The notes: a model not told the origin generated them from the sequence alone. DNA of 64,000 bases from Asaia bogorensis (GCF_900465345.1 NZ_UEGO01000035.1:50165-114164), one strand, 5' to 3'. Counted from the first letter of the stretch, positions 8,779 through 18,378 are shown. Numbers and translations: made by a program.

Positions 8779-9994
8779 GGAACAGCACAACCGAGCCGAT
8801 ATCCAATGTCGCTTCGCCGGGGGGCAGGCTGATCAGCCCCTGCGTTGCGCCAAGCCGGTTGAAATCACCTGAGGTCGGCATGGGGCGCGGTATCGCAATG
8901 ACCATGCCGGTGTCGTCCTGAACGAGCTGGGTGGGAACAAGTCGGGTCATGTTGGCCAGCGGTGCCAGCGAGGCCCCCAGCCGGACAGGGCGAGGAGTTA
9001 CCGAAAACCCCTGGGCACGCAGCAGGGCAGGCACGACATGGCGACTGCAACAGGCGAGGGCCGAGACAGGATTACCCGGCAAAGCAAAGACCGGCTTGCC
9101 TGCGGGCGAGACGCCGAACCAGAATGGTTTGCCAGGGCGCTGGGCCACCTTATAGAATATATTGCGCACGCCCAGCGCTGAGAGGGCCTGCGGGACGAAA
9201 TCGAACTGCCCCATCGATACGCCCCCGCTGATGACCAGAACATCCTGTTCCGCCAGGAGCGCGCCGAGCTGATCGGTCAGCGTTGCCAGATCATCGGGTA
9301 ACACCGCAAAGCTCTGCCGGGTGAAGCCATTGCGGGCAAGTGAGGCGGCTATGGCATATTCATTCGAGCGGCGTATCTGCCAGTCTGCAACAGGCGCATC
9401 AGGGGCTGCAAGCTCGTCGCCTGTCGAGATGATGGCGACCGAGGGAATCTGCGCGACGAGGGGATGGCTGACTCCATTGGCGGCCAGCACGGCCAGATCG
9501 GGTGGGGAAAGGCTGATGCCTGCGCGCAGCAGGATGTCGCCCGCGACGCAATCCGCACCCCGACGATGGATATGCTGTCCGGTTTGCAGGTGAGCTGAAG
9601 CGTGCAGGGTGATCAGGTCGTTCTCCACGCTGTAATGCTCACGCGGGATGACCGTGTCAGCGCCGGTCGGTAGAACAGATCCTGTCATGACGGCGATGCA
9701 GGGCGCGACAAACGACCCTGCGTCTGCTGGCACAGGCTGAGGGGGCAGGGTGAGGGGAGGATGCCCGGCAGGTTGCGTCGCGGCCAGCCTGAAAATCCGG
9801 TTCTGCGCCTGCCAGCGCACGGCAATGCCATCGAGAATGACGCGATCATAAGGCGGGAGCGCACGCTCGGCCTGAACGTCCTGGCGAAGTACGCGCCCGG
9901 TACATTGAGCGAGAGGCACAGCCTCGACAGGAAACGGCACAAGCGTTTCACCAATCAGACGCTCGGCGGTCTCGATATCCAGCAGATCACCCAT
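8768..9994 (-). CDS. moeA: Molybdopterin molybdenumtransferase
   Basis: MoeA inserts molybdate into adenylylated molybdopterin. The 408-residue protein has the standard four-domain order. Visible segments are the N-terminal SxDGxA-like RVILDGIAV, PTGADTVIPREHY, RRGADCVAGD, and the central MPT-binding domain with STGDEL, ISGGVSMGQFDFV, KVAQRPGKPFWFG and ALPGNPVSALACC. I use the ATG at 9994 with a G-rich ribosome binding site. It is the first gene of the moeA-moaACDE operon; mobA, moaB/mog and the molybdate transporter are not in the window. Confidence 0.94.
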   Translation of the reverse strand: MGDLLDIETAERLIGETLVPFPVEAVPLAQCTGRVLRQDVQAERALPPYDRVILDGIAVRWQAQNRIFRLAATQPAGHPPLTLPPQPVPADAGSFVAPCIAVMTGSVLPTGADTVIPREHYSVENDLITLHASAHLQTGQHIHRRGADCVAGDILLRAGISLSPPDLAVLAANGVSHPLVAQIPSVAIISTGDELAAPDAPVADWQIRRSNEYAIAASLARNGFTRQSFAVLPDDLATLTDQLGALLAEQDVLVISGGVSMGQFDFVPQALSALGVRNIFYKVAQRPGKPFWFGVSPAGKPVFALPGNPVSALACCSRHVVPALLRAQGFSVTPRPVRLGASLAPLANMTRLVPTQLVQDDTGMVIAIPRPMPTSGDFNRLGATQGLISLPPGEATLDIGSVVLFHDW

Positions 9995-10316
9995 ATACGC
10001 CCCCCAAGGAACCCTGACAGCCACGATATTTCAGATACGCCGAGTCCGGCATCAGGTCCTCAGATGGGGCGGAACCGGGCCAAAGGCAAATACATCCCCG
10101 CATGTGTTGTGTCTTTTGCGTAACAGAAACGGCGGTGTCGTGCACGATGAGACCTAAGTGGGCAACTTCGCGATGATCTGATGGGTTGTTGGCTTTAGGC
10201 CATCGTGATGTGCCGGATAGGCAAGTAACGCCTGGTCTCTGGCGCGTAACGAAGGCGTAAGCCGGGGCGTGGCAGGATGTCGCAGAGCTTAGGAATTCAG
10301 GCATGGCGGTGGTGAG

Positions 10317-10363
10317 GAAGGCCCCAGACACTGTCTGAAACAGATGATTGAAGGCCCCAGAGA
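10317..10363 (+). repeat. Two copies of GAAGGCCCCAGA, 33 bases apart
   Basis: The 12-base word occurs at 10317-10328 and 10350-10361, on the same face of the helix (about three turns). Such spacing suits tandem binding of one regulator upstream of the efflux operon. Its role is not known. Confidence 0.45.
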
Positions 10364-10377
10364 CCTATGCTAGTCCA

Positions 10378-10396
10378 TGACCGAACCGAACGGTCA
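10378..10396. promoter_or_regulatory. TGACCG-N7-CGGTCA palindrome upstream of emrA, operator candidate
   Basis: A perfect 6-bp inverted repeat with a 7-base spacer, about 90 bases upstream of the emrA start. Length and position fit a TetR- or MarR-type repressor site, as is usual for drug-efflux operons. No regulator gene adjoins it. Confidence 0.5.
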
Positions 10397-10485
10397 TTTT
10401 CAGCTCAGGCGATGAGAATTCGGGATTACAGAGCCAAAAACTGAGTTGCTGCGCGCAAGGGCGGGGCAACGCCGAGAGGATGCAC

Positions 10486-11607
10486 ATGGCGCAGGGCGAC
10501 GAGCAGGATAATCGCGCATCGCAGGGTGATGACGATAAAAACGGTAAGCAGGACAAGAAAAACGGGGGCAAGAAACGCAGCCCCCTTTTGCGTATCATTC
10601 TGATTGCTGTTGTCGTTGTCGTGGTGATCGTCTGGATCGCCTACTGGCTGCTGACACGCAACCAGATCGAGACGGATGATGCCTATACGACAGGACGCAA
10701 GGTTTCGATTGCGCCTCATGTGAACGGCTATGTCACCCAGCTTCTGGTGAATGACAATCAGTTCGTCCATGCCGGGCAGCTTCTGGTCAAGATCGATGAC
10801 CGCGACTACATCGCCTCATTGCACAAGGCTGAAGCCAGCATTGCACAGGCCCAAGCCAATTTTGCCGCTGCCACGCAGATGGTGATGGTTGCCAAGCAGA
10901 ACTTCCCCGGTCGCCTGATTGCGGCCAAGGGCGCTCTTGCTTCGGCGCAGGCCCAGCTTTTCAAGGCCGAGACGGATTATCGTCGCCAGCACAGCGTGTC
11001 CCGCGCTGCGACCACGCAGCAGGATATCGATTACTCGAAGGCCGCGCTCGACCAGGCTCATGCCGAGGTCATGCGCGCTGAAGGTGAATTGCAGCAGGCC
11101 ACCCCGGTCAAGCCGAACATCGAAAACCAGGAAGCCACGATGAAGCAGCAGAACGCTGCCCTCAAGGCGGCCGAGGCTGATCTTGTTCAGGCACAGCTGA
11201 ATTACGGCTGGACCGAAGTGCGCGCACCGCATGATGGCTGGATCTCGCAGCGTAATGTCGAGCAGGGCGATTTCGTCCAGACCGGTCAGAAGCTGTTCTC
11301 TGTAGTCGAGCCTGAAGTCTGGGTTGTTGCGAACTACAAGGAAACGCAGATCCAGAAGATGCGTCCCGGCCAGAAGGTCGAGATCGAGGTCGATGCCTAC
11401 CCCAACCTGACCCTGCACGGCCATGTGGATTCCATCCAGCTCGGTGCGGGTGCCGCGTTCAGCGCCTTTCCGCCCGAAAATGCGACGGGCAACTTCGTGA
11501 AGATCGTCCAGCGCGTCCCGGTCAAGATCCTGATCGATAGCGGGCTCGACCCCAATGTGCCGCTGCCGCTTGGCGTCTCTGTCGTGCCGACGGTGACCGT
11601 CCAATGA
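10486..11607 (+). CDS. emrA: EmrA-type periplasmic adaptor (HlyD family) of a multidrug efflux system
   Basis: This membrane-fusion protein would join the inner-membrane EmrB-type transporter to the outer-membrane channel. After a very charged, Asp/Lys-rich cytoplasmic start, one transmembrane helix (about residues 33-56) anchors it. The first lipoyl half-motif (VSIAPHVNGYVTQLLVND) is followed by a helical hairpin and by the second half (EVRAPHDGWISQRNVEQGD). I use the ATG at 10486, seven bases after GAGAGG, rather than the ATG at 10480. It overlaps the next gene by four bases. Confidence 0.93.
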   Translation: MAQGDEQDNRASQGDDDKNGKQDKKNGGKKRSPLLRIILIAVVVVVVIVWIAYWLLTRNQIETDDAYTTGRKVSIAPHVNGYVTQLLVNDNQFVHAGQLLVKIDDRDYIASLHKAEASIAQAQANFAAATQMVMVAKQNFPGRLIAAKGALASAQAQLFKAETDYRRQHSVSRAATTQQDIDYSKAALDQAHAEVMRAEGELQQATPVKPNIENQEATMKQQNAALKAAEADLVQAQLNYGWTEVRAPHDGWISQRNVEQGDFVQTGQKLFSVVEPEVWVVANYKETQIQKMRPGQKVEIEVDAYPNLTLHGHVDSIQLGAGAAFSAFPPENATGNFVKIVQRVPVKILIDSGLDPNVPLPLGVSVVPTVTVQ

Positions 11608-13184
11608 GCGACGCGTCCAGCGAAAACAACCATGCCGACTGGAAGCCCAAAGCCAACCCCTGGTTGATTGCAGTGGTTGTGACGCTGGGCGCCTTCATGG
11701 AGGTGCTCGACACCACCATCATCAATGTGGCGCTCCCGCACATTTCGGGCGCGCTCGGCAGTTCCTATGACGATGCCACCTGGGCGCTCACCTCCTATCT
11801 GGTGGCAAACGGTATCGTGCTGACGATCTCGGCATGGTTCGGCAAGCTTCTGGGGCGCAAGCGCTACTTCCTGATCTGCATCGCCATGTTCACGGTGTCG
11901 TCGTTCCTTTGTGGACTATCGACAAGCCTGCCCATGCTGATCGTTTTCCGCCTGATGCAGGGTTTCTTCGGGGGCGGGCTTCAGCCAAACCAGCAATCCA
12001 TCATTCTGGATACATTCCCGCCTGAAAAGCGCGGTGCGGCTTTCGGTCTGACCGCCATTGCCACCATCGTCGCCCCCATTCTCGGCCCGCTGCTTGGTGG
12101 TTATCTGGTCGATAACTATTCCTGGCGCTGGATTTTCTACGTCAACGTGCCTTTCGGTATCCTGACCCTCATCGGCGTTTCGGCGCTTGTGGAGGACCCG
12201 CCATGGGAGAAGCAGAAGCGCGAAAAGGTCGATGTCATCGGCATCTGCCTGATCTCGCTCGGTCTTGGCTGCCTCGAAGTCATGGCCGATCGCGGTGAGG
12301 ATGATGACTGGTTTGGCTCGAACTTCATCATCATCATGGCGGCGCTTGGCGTAGCCGGGGTGGTGGGTGCTGTGATCTGGCTGCTGCGCGCCAAGAACCC
12401 GCTGCTCAACCTTGCCATCTTCAAGGATCGCAATTTTGCTGTTGGGACGTTCCTGATGGCGATGGTGGGTGGTCTGCTTTACGCCTCAGCCATTATCGTG
12501 CCCCAATTTGCCCAGCAGGTCCTTGGCTATACGGCCACGATCTCGGGTGAGGTGCTCGCACCGGGCGGGGCTGTGATCATCTGTCTTATCCCGATTGTGG
12601 GCAAGCTGATGGGCTTCGTTCAGGTGCGCAATCTGATCGCGTTCGGCTTCTTCCTGATGGGGCTGGCCATGTTCTATTCGGCGCAGCTCGTGCCGACCAC
12701 GAGTTATGCCCATCTGGTGGAATATCGTATCTTCCAGACGTCGGCTCTGGCCTTCCTGTTCGTGCCCATTTCGACAATTGCCTATTCGACCCTGCCCAAG
12801 GAGCTGAACTCCGATGCTTCGGCCATGTTCAGCATGTCGCGTAACTATGTGGGCTCTCTGGCAATCTCGCTCGCCACGGCAGCGATTACAGAAACCAAGC
12901 AGGTGCGTCAGAGCCTGATGGCGCATTGGTCGTCCGACTATAATGCCAACGGACAGGATTACCTCAACACTGTGCAGAAGGTGGCGACCGATGCCGGTCT
13001 GACCCAGTCGGCCGCGCATCAATATGCCGTACACAGCTATTATCAGAGTTTCATGCAGCAGGTGTCGATGGTGGCCTACAACCAGACGTTCATGGTGATT
13101 GGCATCATGGCGTTCTTTGTCGTGCCCTTCTGCTTCCTGTTGTCCCCGGTGGCCAAGAAAGGCCCGGCCGGAGGTGCCCATTGA
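11604..13184 (+). CDS. emrB: EmrB-type multidrug exporter, DHA2 family of the major facilitator superfamily
   Basis: This 526-residue inner-membrane proton antiporter belongs to the 14-helix DHA2 group. Family motifs are visible: LDTTIINVALPHISGALG in the first helix, the loop motif GKLLGRKRYF, and GAAFGLTAIATIVAPILGPLLGGYLVDNYSWRWIFYVNVPFG, which carries motif C and the typical WRWIF. It is translationally coupled to emrA and to the outer-membrane factor by ATGA overlaps on both sides, so all three parts are co-expressed. Substrates cannot be told from sequence. Confidence 0.94.
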   Translation: MSDASSENNHADWKPKANPWLIAVVVTLGAFMEVLDTTIINVALPHISGALGSSYDDATWALTSYLVANGIVLTISAWFGKLLGRKRYFLICIAMFTVSSFLCGLSTSLPMLIVFRLMQGFFGGGLQPNQQSIILDTFPPEKRGAAFGLTAIATIVAPILGPLLGGYLVDNYSWRWIFYVNVPFGILTLIGVSALVEDPPWEKQKREKVDVIGICLISLGLGCLEVMADRGEDDDWFGSNFIIIMAALGVAGVVGAVIWLLRAKNPLLNLAIFKDRNFAVGTFLMAMVGGLLYASAIIVPQFAQQVLGYTATISGEVLAPGGAVIICLIPIVGKLMGFVQVRNLIAFGFFLMGLAMFYSAQLVPTTSYAHLVEYRIFQTSALAFLFVPISTIAYSTLPKELNSDASAMFSMSRNYVGSLAISLATAAITETKQVRQSLMAHWSSDYNANGQDYLNTVQKVATDAGLTQSAAHQYAVHSYYQSFMQQVSMVAYNQTFMVIGIMAFFVVPFCFLLSPVAKKGPAGGAH

Positions 13185-14800
13185 TGACCCGTTTCATGAT
13201 TTCCCGGAGCCATGACTTGAAGACTGGCCGTTCCCCGCGTGCGCTCATGCTGTGCGGTGCTTCCCTTGCCGTGGTCCTTTCGCTGCCGGGCTGCGTCGGG
13301 CCAAAATACCAGAAGCCTGACCTGTGGTCGCCAACCCAGTATGACATGCATGCCCATGCTGGCCAGAAGGGAAGCCTGACCACGCCGGACGCGCCCGATG
13401 TCAACTGGTGGAAGATCTTCAACGATCCGACCCTGACCTCGCTCGAAACGCGACTGGCGACCCAGAACCTCGATATCCAGCGTGCCACGGCACAGCTGGC
13501 GCAGAGCCGTGCCCAGCTGCTGATGGCTGGTGCGGAGCGCTTTCCCGGGCTTTCTGCCAGCGGGTCCTACACACGCTCGCAGTACAGCACCAAATCGCTG
13601 CAGCGCATCCTTTCCGGTGTCGCCAAGGATAATGCGACGGCGCTGGGTCAACAGAATGCCACGCTTCTCGACCAGAGCGTGGGGTCTGCCACGATCCCTG
13701 TTCTGAACCAGTGGAAATATTCCATCGACGCCTCTTACGAGCTCGATATCTGGGGGCGCGTGGCGCGTCAGTACGAGGCCGCCAAGGCTGATCTGCAGGC
13801 AACCGATGAGGAGCGCCGCGGCGTCCTTATTGCCCAGCAGGCCGATATGGCGAATGACTACCTGACCCTGCGTGGGTTGCAGGAACAGCTTCGTATCACC
13901 CAGGCCAATCGTGACACACAGGCCCAGACGCTCGCCCTTGCCAGGGAGCGTCAGAAAACCGGGCTCGTCACCGAACTGGACGTGACCAGTGCGGAAAGCC
14001 AGCTTGACTCCACCACGGCCCAGATCGCGCAGATCGAGCAGCGTATTGCGCAGCAGATCAACGCCATCAGCCTGCTTCTGGGGTCGCCGCCCGGTACGCT
14101 GAACGATGAACTGACCCGTACGGCGGGCATACCGGTTGTGCCGCCGCGCGTGCCGGTCGGTGTGCCGGCCGAGCTGGCCCAGCGTCGTCCCGATATCCGT
14201 CAGGCCGAGGCCCAGCTTCATGCGGCTGTGGCCAATGTGGCCGAGGCGGAAGCCGAGTTCTATCCGAAGATCACCATCAGCGCCGATTTCGGTCTGCAAT
14301 CGCTTTCGTTCCGCGATCTCGGTTTTTGGAACGCACGCGCCTGGAATCTCGGTCCGTCCATTTCACTGCCGATCTTTCAGGGTGGGCGACTGCGTGGGCA
14401 GTTGATGCTTAACCGTTATGCCCAAAAGGCAGCGGCCATTACCTATCGGCAGACGGTGCTGGGTGCATGGCGCGATGTGGATAACGCGCTCGTCGCCTAT
14501 CGTGACGAGCAACGCCGGCGCGATGGGCTGCAGGCAGCGGTCGGGGCGGGCCAACGCGCGCTCAAGCTGTCGCAGGAGCAGTATCGCAGCGGTCTGACAA
14601 CCTACCTCAACGTACTTTCGGCGCAGCGCGACCTGCTTTCGGCACAGTTGCAGCTGGCTGACAGCACGACCACCATCGCAAGCAATCTGGCGCGTCTTTA
14701 CAATGCGTTGGGCGGCGGCTGGCAGGTGCAGTTCCCGCAAGACAAGCCCGAAGACGCCACGATCCGGCAATTGGGCGAAGACAGTCCCCGTCATGGCTGA
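13181..14800 (+). CDS. Outer-membrane efflux lipoprotein, NodT/OprM family
   Basis: This is the outer-membrane channel of the tripartite pump made with the two preceding genes. The N-terminal signal ends in a lipobox-like LPGC (about residues 35-38), followed by VGPKYQKPDL, typical of NodT-family factors. Two repeats of the outer-membrane efflux domain follow, with long coiled alpha-helical stretches (SQLDSTTAQIAQIEQRIAQQ) and the RRPDIRQAEAQLHAAVANVAEAEAEFYPKI segment. At 539 residues it is a little longer than usual. Its start overlaps emrB by four bases. Confidence 0.93.
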   Translation: MMTRFMISRSHDLKTGRSPRALMLCGASLAVVLSLPGCVGPKYQKPDLWSPTQYDMHAHAGQKGSLTTPDAPDVNWWKIFNDPTLTSLETRLATQNLDIQRATAQLAQSRAQLLMAGAERFPGLSASGSYTRSQYSTKSLQRILSGVAKDNATALGQQNATLLDQSVGSATIPVLNQWKYSIDASYELDIWGRVARQYEAAKADLQATDEERRGVLIAQQADMANDYLTLRGLQEQLRITQANRDTQAQTLALARERQKTGLVTELDVTSAESQLDSTTAQIAQIEQRIAQQINAISLLLGSPPGTLNDELTRTAGIPVVPPRVPVGVPAELAQRRPDIRQAEAQLHAAVANVAEAEAEFYPKITISADFGLQSLSFRDLGFWNARAWNLGPSISLPIFQGGRLRGQLMLNRYAQKAAAITYRQTVLGAWRDVDNALVAYRDEQRRRDGLQAAVGAGQRALKLSQEQYRSGLTTYLNVLSAQRDLLSAQLQLADSTTTIASNLARLYNALGGGWQVQFPQDKPEDATIRQLGEDSPRHG

Positions 14801-14861
14801 TCACGTTATTGTTTGAACTTAAGAAAATAATTAGGCGATCTATTAGGGCTCTGTAAGCTTT

Positions 14862-14888
14862 TCCATCCTGCTCATTGAGAAGGATGGA
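14862..14888 (+). promoter_or_regulatory. Leader hairpin overlapping the zwf ribosome binding site
   Basis: A perfect 8-bp inverted repeat (TCCATCCT, 11-base loop, AGGATGGA) lies just before zwf. The 3' arm runs into the GGAGAAG ribosome binding site and ends about eight bases before the ATG. If it folds, it would partly hide the site. Base pairing is visible; the regulatory role is inferred. Confidence 0.5.
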
Positions 14889-14896
14889 GAAGTACC

Positions 14897-16402
14897 ATGA
14901 CGAGCCCTGCTGACCAGCTTCAGAATGTTCTCGGGCAAACTTCCGCCTCTCAACCCTGCAAGCTGGTCATTTTCGGAGCCGGGGGCGATCTGACTCGCCG
15001 CCTGCTTCTCACGTCGCTCTATGATCTGGCTGTGGCAGACGCCCTTCCAGCCGGGTTCCAGATCATCGCGATTGATCGCGACGAGCAAAAGGCCCAGGAC
15101 TGGGCCGATCGTCATTTTGCCCTGGCAGAGCAGGATGCAAAAGATCCCTCTGCCGAGTTTTCATGCCCTCATCTCGATCGTGCGGCATGGGACAGGGTGA
15201 CCCATAATGCACAATATATAGCGGGCGACTTTACCCGGCCGGAGCTTTTCACCACCCTGTCGGAAACCCTTGGTGGGGACAGCGCCATTTTCTATTGCGC
15301 GGTTGCGGCCCGCTTCTTTGCGCCGATTGCAACCGCTCTGGGTGAGGCGGGGCTCCTTGCGGAGAAGGCGGGGTTCAGGCGTATCGTGATCGAGAAGCCT
15401 TTCGGCCACGATCTGGCATCGGCCAGGGCACTCGATGAAACCCTGCGTCGGCAGGCCCATGAAAGCCAGATCTATCGCATCGATCATTTCATGGGCAAGG
15501 AAGCCAATCAGGGTATCCTTGTCGCGCGCTTCTCCAACGTCCTGTTCGAGCCTATCTGGCGCCGTGAGTATATCGACCATGTGCAGATCACGGCTGCCGA
15601 GACGATTGGCGTTGAAAGCCGGGGCGCCTTCTACGAGCACACAGGCGCTCTACGCGACATGGTGCCCAACCATCTGTTCGTCCTGCTCAGCCTCATTGCA
15701 ATGGAGCCACCATCCTCTCTGGCCGCTGAGGCCATACGACAGGAAAAAACGCGATTGCTGGAAGCCATACGCCCAGTGCGCGCGCAGGATTACGTGACTG
15801 GCCAATACGGGGCAGGTGAGATTGCCGGATCACCCGTCGCGGCCTATCGCAGCGAACCGGGTGTTGCGACCGATAGCCAGACAGAAACCTACGTTGCCAT
15901 GCGACTGGATATCGATAACTGGCGCTGGGGTGGGGTGCCGTTTTATCTGCGCACGGGCAAACGCATGAAGGCCCGACGCACCGAGATCAACATTGTCTTT
16001 AAAAAGCCGCCTTATGCGCTTTTCAATCAGGACATGAACGACCCGCGCACAGGCAATGTCATCCGCTTTCTTCTCGATCCTGTACGGGGTGTCTCCATGG
16101 GGTTTGATGCCAAGCAGCCCGGACTGGAAGAGGTGATTGCCCCGGTGACCAGCAGTTTTCTCTACGACTCGTTTTTCCCGAAGGCGCCGAATGTCGGCTA
16201 CGAGGCGCTGCTGCATGACTGCATGGCGGGCAACCAGATGCTTTTCCAGAGCGCGGGCACCATTGAGGCCGCCTGGGCGGCGATTGATGATGTCGCAACC
16301 ACTCCCGTCAAGCCCTGCCTCTATGAAGCGGGGTCACAGGGACCGGCCGAGGCGGATGCCCTGCTTGCCCGCGATGGGCGTCAGTGGCTTCCGGTGGCCT
16401 GA
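14897..16402 (+). CDS. zwf: Glucose-6-phosphate 1-dehydrogenase
   Basis: The enzyme oxidises glucose 6-phosphate to 6-phosphogluconolactone with NAD(P)+, the entry to the pentose phosphate pathway that dominates sugar use in acetic acid bacteria. The N-terminal nucleotide fold shows FGAGGDLTRR, where many relatives have GASGDLA. The substrate-binding signature YRIDHFMGKE lies at about residues 193-202, followed by the FEPIWRREYIDHVQI segment. At 501 residues the length is normal. No pgl, gnd or tal gene adjoins it here; the next gene is a GH15 enzyme. Confidence 0.96.
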   Translation: MTSPADQLQNVLGQTSASQPCKLVIFGAGGDLTRRLLLTSLYDLAVADALPAGFQIIAIDRDEQKAQDWADRHFALAEQDAKDPSAEFSCPHLDRAAWDRVTHNAQYIAGDFTRPELFTTLSETLGGDSAIFYCAVAARFFAPIATALGEAGLLAEKAGFRRIVIEKPFGHDLASARALDETLRRQAHESQIYRIDHFMGKEANQGILVARFSNVLFEPIWRREYIDHVQITAAETIGVESRGAFYEHTGALRDMVPNHLFVLLSLIAMEPPSSLAAEAIRQEKTRLLEAIRPVRAQDYVTGQYGAGEIAGSPVAAYRSEPGVATDSQTETYVAMRLDIDNWRWGGVPFYLRTGKRMKARRTEINIVFKKPPYALFNQDMNDPRTGNVIRFLLDPVRGVSMGFDAKQPGLEEVIAPVTSSFLYDSFFPKAPNVGYEALLHDCMAGNQMLFQSAGTIEAAWAAIDDVATTPVKPCLYEAGSQGPAEADALLARDGRQWLPVA

Positions 16403-16563
16403 TTGACGTCGGGCCTCTCCTTCCCGCGTGGTCATTGTTCCGGCCGGCCAGATGCTATTGGTCGGCTTTGCGGGGGCGGGGGTCATCCCTGGTCGGGATG
16501 GCGCCTTGTTCATATTCCTGTTTCACATAGGGTTTCACCAGCCTCGGGTCGAAAGAACTGCGA

Positions 16564-18378
16564 ATGAGTATGGCAATTGAGAATCATGCCGTGATTGGCG
16601 ATCTGCGCACGACAGCGCTTGTCGCGCTGAACGGATCGATCGATTTCATGTGCTGGCCGCGTTTTGACAGCCCGAGCGTCTTTGCCTCCCTGCTTGAGCC
16701 CAGCGCGGGGTTCTTCGAGCTGGCGCCCGTTCTCGAAGGCGGGCGTTTCCGGCAGTTCTATGTGCCGGATACGAATGTCCTGCTGACACGCGTTCTGTCA
16801 CCGGAGGGCGTGAGTGAAATCTCCGACTTCATGACGCTGGCCCCTGATTATCCTGAGCAGCGGGTGATAAGGCGTGTGAAAGCTGTTCGCGGGACGCTTC
16901 GCTTCAGGCTGCATTGCGCCCCCCGGTTCGACTATGCCCGTGTTGGCCATAAGGCCCGTGCCCTGAGTGACCGGGTGATCCTGTTCGAGCCTGAGCGACC
17001 CGACCTGCCGAGCCTGCGTATCAGCTCGACCATACCCATGACGATCATCGGCGATGATGCCTGCGCCGAATTCGTGCTCGAACTGAACGAGACGGCCATT
17101 TTCATGCTCGACAGCGTGACGACGGACGAAAATCTCTGTCTTGAGGACCACTGGACATCCAATGCCTTCAAGGCAACGGCCAATTACTGGACCGACTGGG
17201 TGGCGCGCGCCAAGTATCACGGGCGCTGGCATGATCACATCACGCGCTCGACCCTCGCCCTCAAGCTGCTGACCTCAGCCGAATACGGGTCAATGGTTGC
17301 GGCGCCGACCTTCGGCCTGCCTGAAGATCCGGGCGGGGTGCGTAACTGGGATTACCGTTATTGCTGGATCCGTGATTCGTCCTTCATGGTCTATGCCTTC
17401 ATGAAAACGGGCCATACGGAGGAGGCCACCGCCTTCATCCGCTGGCTGCATGAGCGCCGACTGGACGCCCAGCCGGGTGAGGCGCGGTTGAAGGTCATGT
17501 ATGCGATCGATGGCAAGGCCTTCGTGCCTGAAACCGACCTGACGCATTTCCGCGGCTTCAGGGACTCGCGTCCCGTGCGTATCGGCAATGGGGCGGAGGA
17601 TCAGCTGCAACTCGACATCATCGGTGAGATGATGGACGCCGTGTATCACGCCGATCGTCACTGCGAACGGATCAGCTGGAAGGCATGGGAGTCAATCGCA
17701 GAAGGTATTGACTGGCTCTGTACTGCCTGGAACCAGCCTGATGAGAGTATATGGGAGGTCCGTGGCGGCAAGAAGCACTTCCTGTTCTCACGTATCATGT
17801 GCTGGGTGGCCCTCGATCGTGCCATCAGGATGTCGGAAGAGCGTGGTCTGCCAGCCCGGATCGCTGTATGGGTGCGTGAGCGGAACGCTATTTACATGGA
17901 CGTGCAGAATAATTTCTGGAGTGATCAGCTTCAGTATTACGTACAGTACAAGGGCGGTACTGCAATCGATGCATCCTGTCTGCTCATGCCGCTCATGGGT
18001 TTCATCGGTGATCATGACCCACGATGGATGGCAACGCTCAAGGCCGTGGGCGAGCAGTTGCTCGATGACAGCCATGTCTTCCGCTATCATGTGGCCGAAG
18101 GTGATAATGAGGATGGGCTGGAAGGCCGGGAGGGAACTTTTACGATGTGCTCGTTCTGGTACATCGAATGTCTCGCCCGTTCCGGAGACCTGCTGATGGC
18201 CCGGTTCCTGTTTGACAAGACCCTTTCATACGCCAACCACGTCGGGCTTTTTTCGGAGGAAATCGGTCCGGCTGGCGAGCATCTGGGCAATTTTCCTCAG
18301 GCTTTCACGCATCTGGCGCTCATCAGGGCAGGACAATATCTCGACCAGGCCCTGTCACGGCAGGTAGCGGGAAGTTAA
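16564..18378 (+). CDS. Glycoside hydrolase family 15 protein (glucoamylase/trehalase-like)
   Basis: GH15 enzymes are inverting hydrolases releasing glucose from starch-type substrates or from trehalose. The 604-residue protein has the bacterial GH15 N-terminal beta-sandwich, starting IENHAVIGDLRTTALVALNGSIDFMCWPRFDSPSVFA, and an (alpha/alpha)6 catalytic domain with NWDYRYCWIRDSSFMVYAF. It has no signal peptide, so it should act in the cytoplasm; cytoplasmic members are often trehalases. Its place 161 bases after zwf suggests a supply of glucose for phosphorylation and oxidation, but that link is inferred. Substrate is open. Confidence 0.87.
   Translation: MSMAIENHAVIGDLRTTALVALNGSIDFMCWPRFDSPSVFASLLEPSAGFFELAPVLEGGRFRQFYVPDTNVLLTRVLSPEGVSEISDFMTLAPDYPEQRVIRRVKAVRGTLRFRLHCAPRFDYARVGHKARALSDRVILFEPERPDLPSLRISSTIPMTIIGDDACAEFVLELNETAIFMLDSVTTDENLCLEDHWTSNAFKATANYWTDWVARAKYHGRWHDHITRSTLALKLLTSAEYGSMVAAPTFGLPEDPGGVRNWDYRYCWIRDSSFMVYAFMKTGHTEEATAFIRWLHERRLDAQPGEARLKVMYAIDGKAFVPETDLTHFRGFRDSRPVRIGNGAEDQLQLDIIGEMMDAVYHADRHCERISWKAWESIAEGIDWLCTAWNQPDESIWEVRGGKKHFLFSRIMCWVALDRAIRMSEERGLPARIAVWVRERNAIYMDVQNNFWSDQLQYYVQYKGGTAIDASCLLMPLMGFIGDHDPRWMATLKAVGEQLLDDSHVFRYHVAEGDNEDGLEGREGTFTMCSFWYIECLARSGDLLMARFLFDKTLSYANHVGLFSEEIGPAGEHLGNFPQAFTHLALIRAGQYLDQALSRQVAGS

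Larger units (their letters stand above)
9995..10485. other. 491-base divergent intergenic region, moeA / emrA
   Basis: This holds the promoters of the leftward moeA operon and of the rightward efflux operon. I see no convincing gene. It contains a TCGTGCACGA palindrome (10138-10147), a short direct repeat (10317-10363) and a TGACCG/CGGTCA inverted repeat (10378-10396). I did not recognise a molybdenum-cofactor riboswitch. Confidence 0.5.

Noticed and set aside
9987..10331. 114-codon frame on the minus strand upstream of moeA
   Set aside because: No family similarity, poor codon character, and it covers the palindromic sites of the promoter region.
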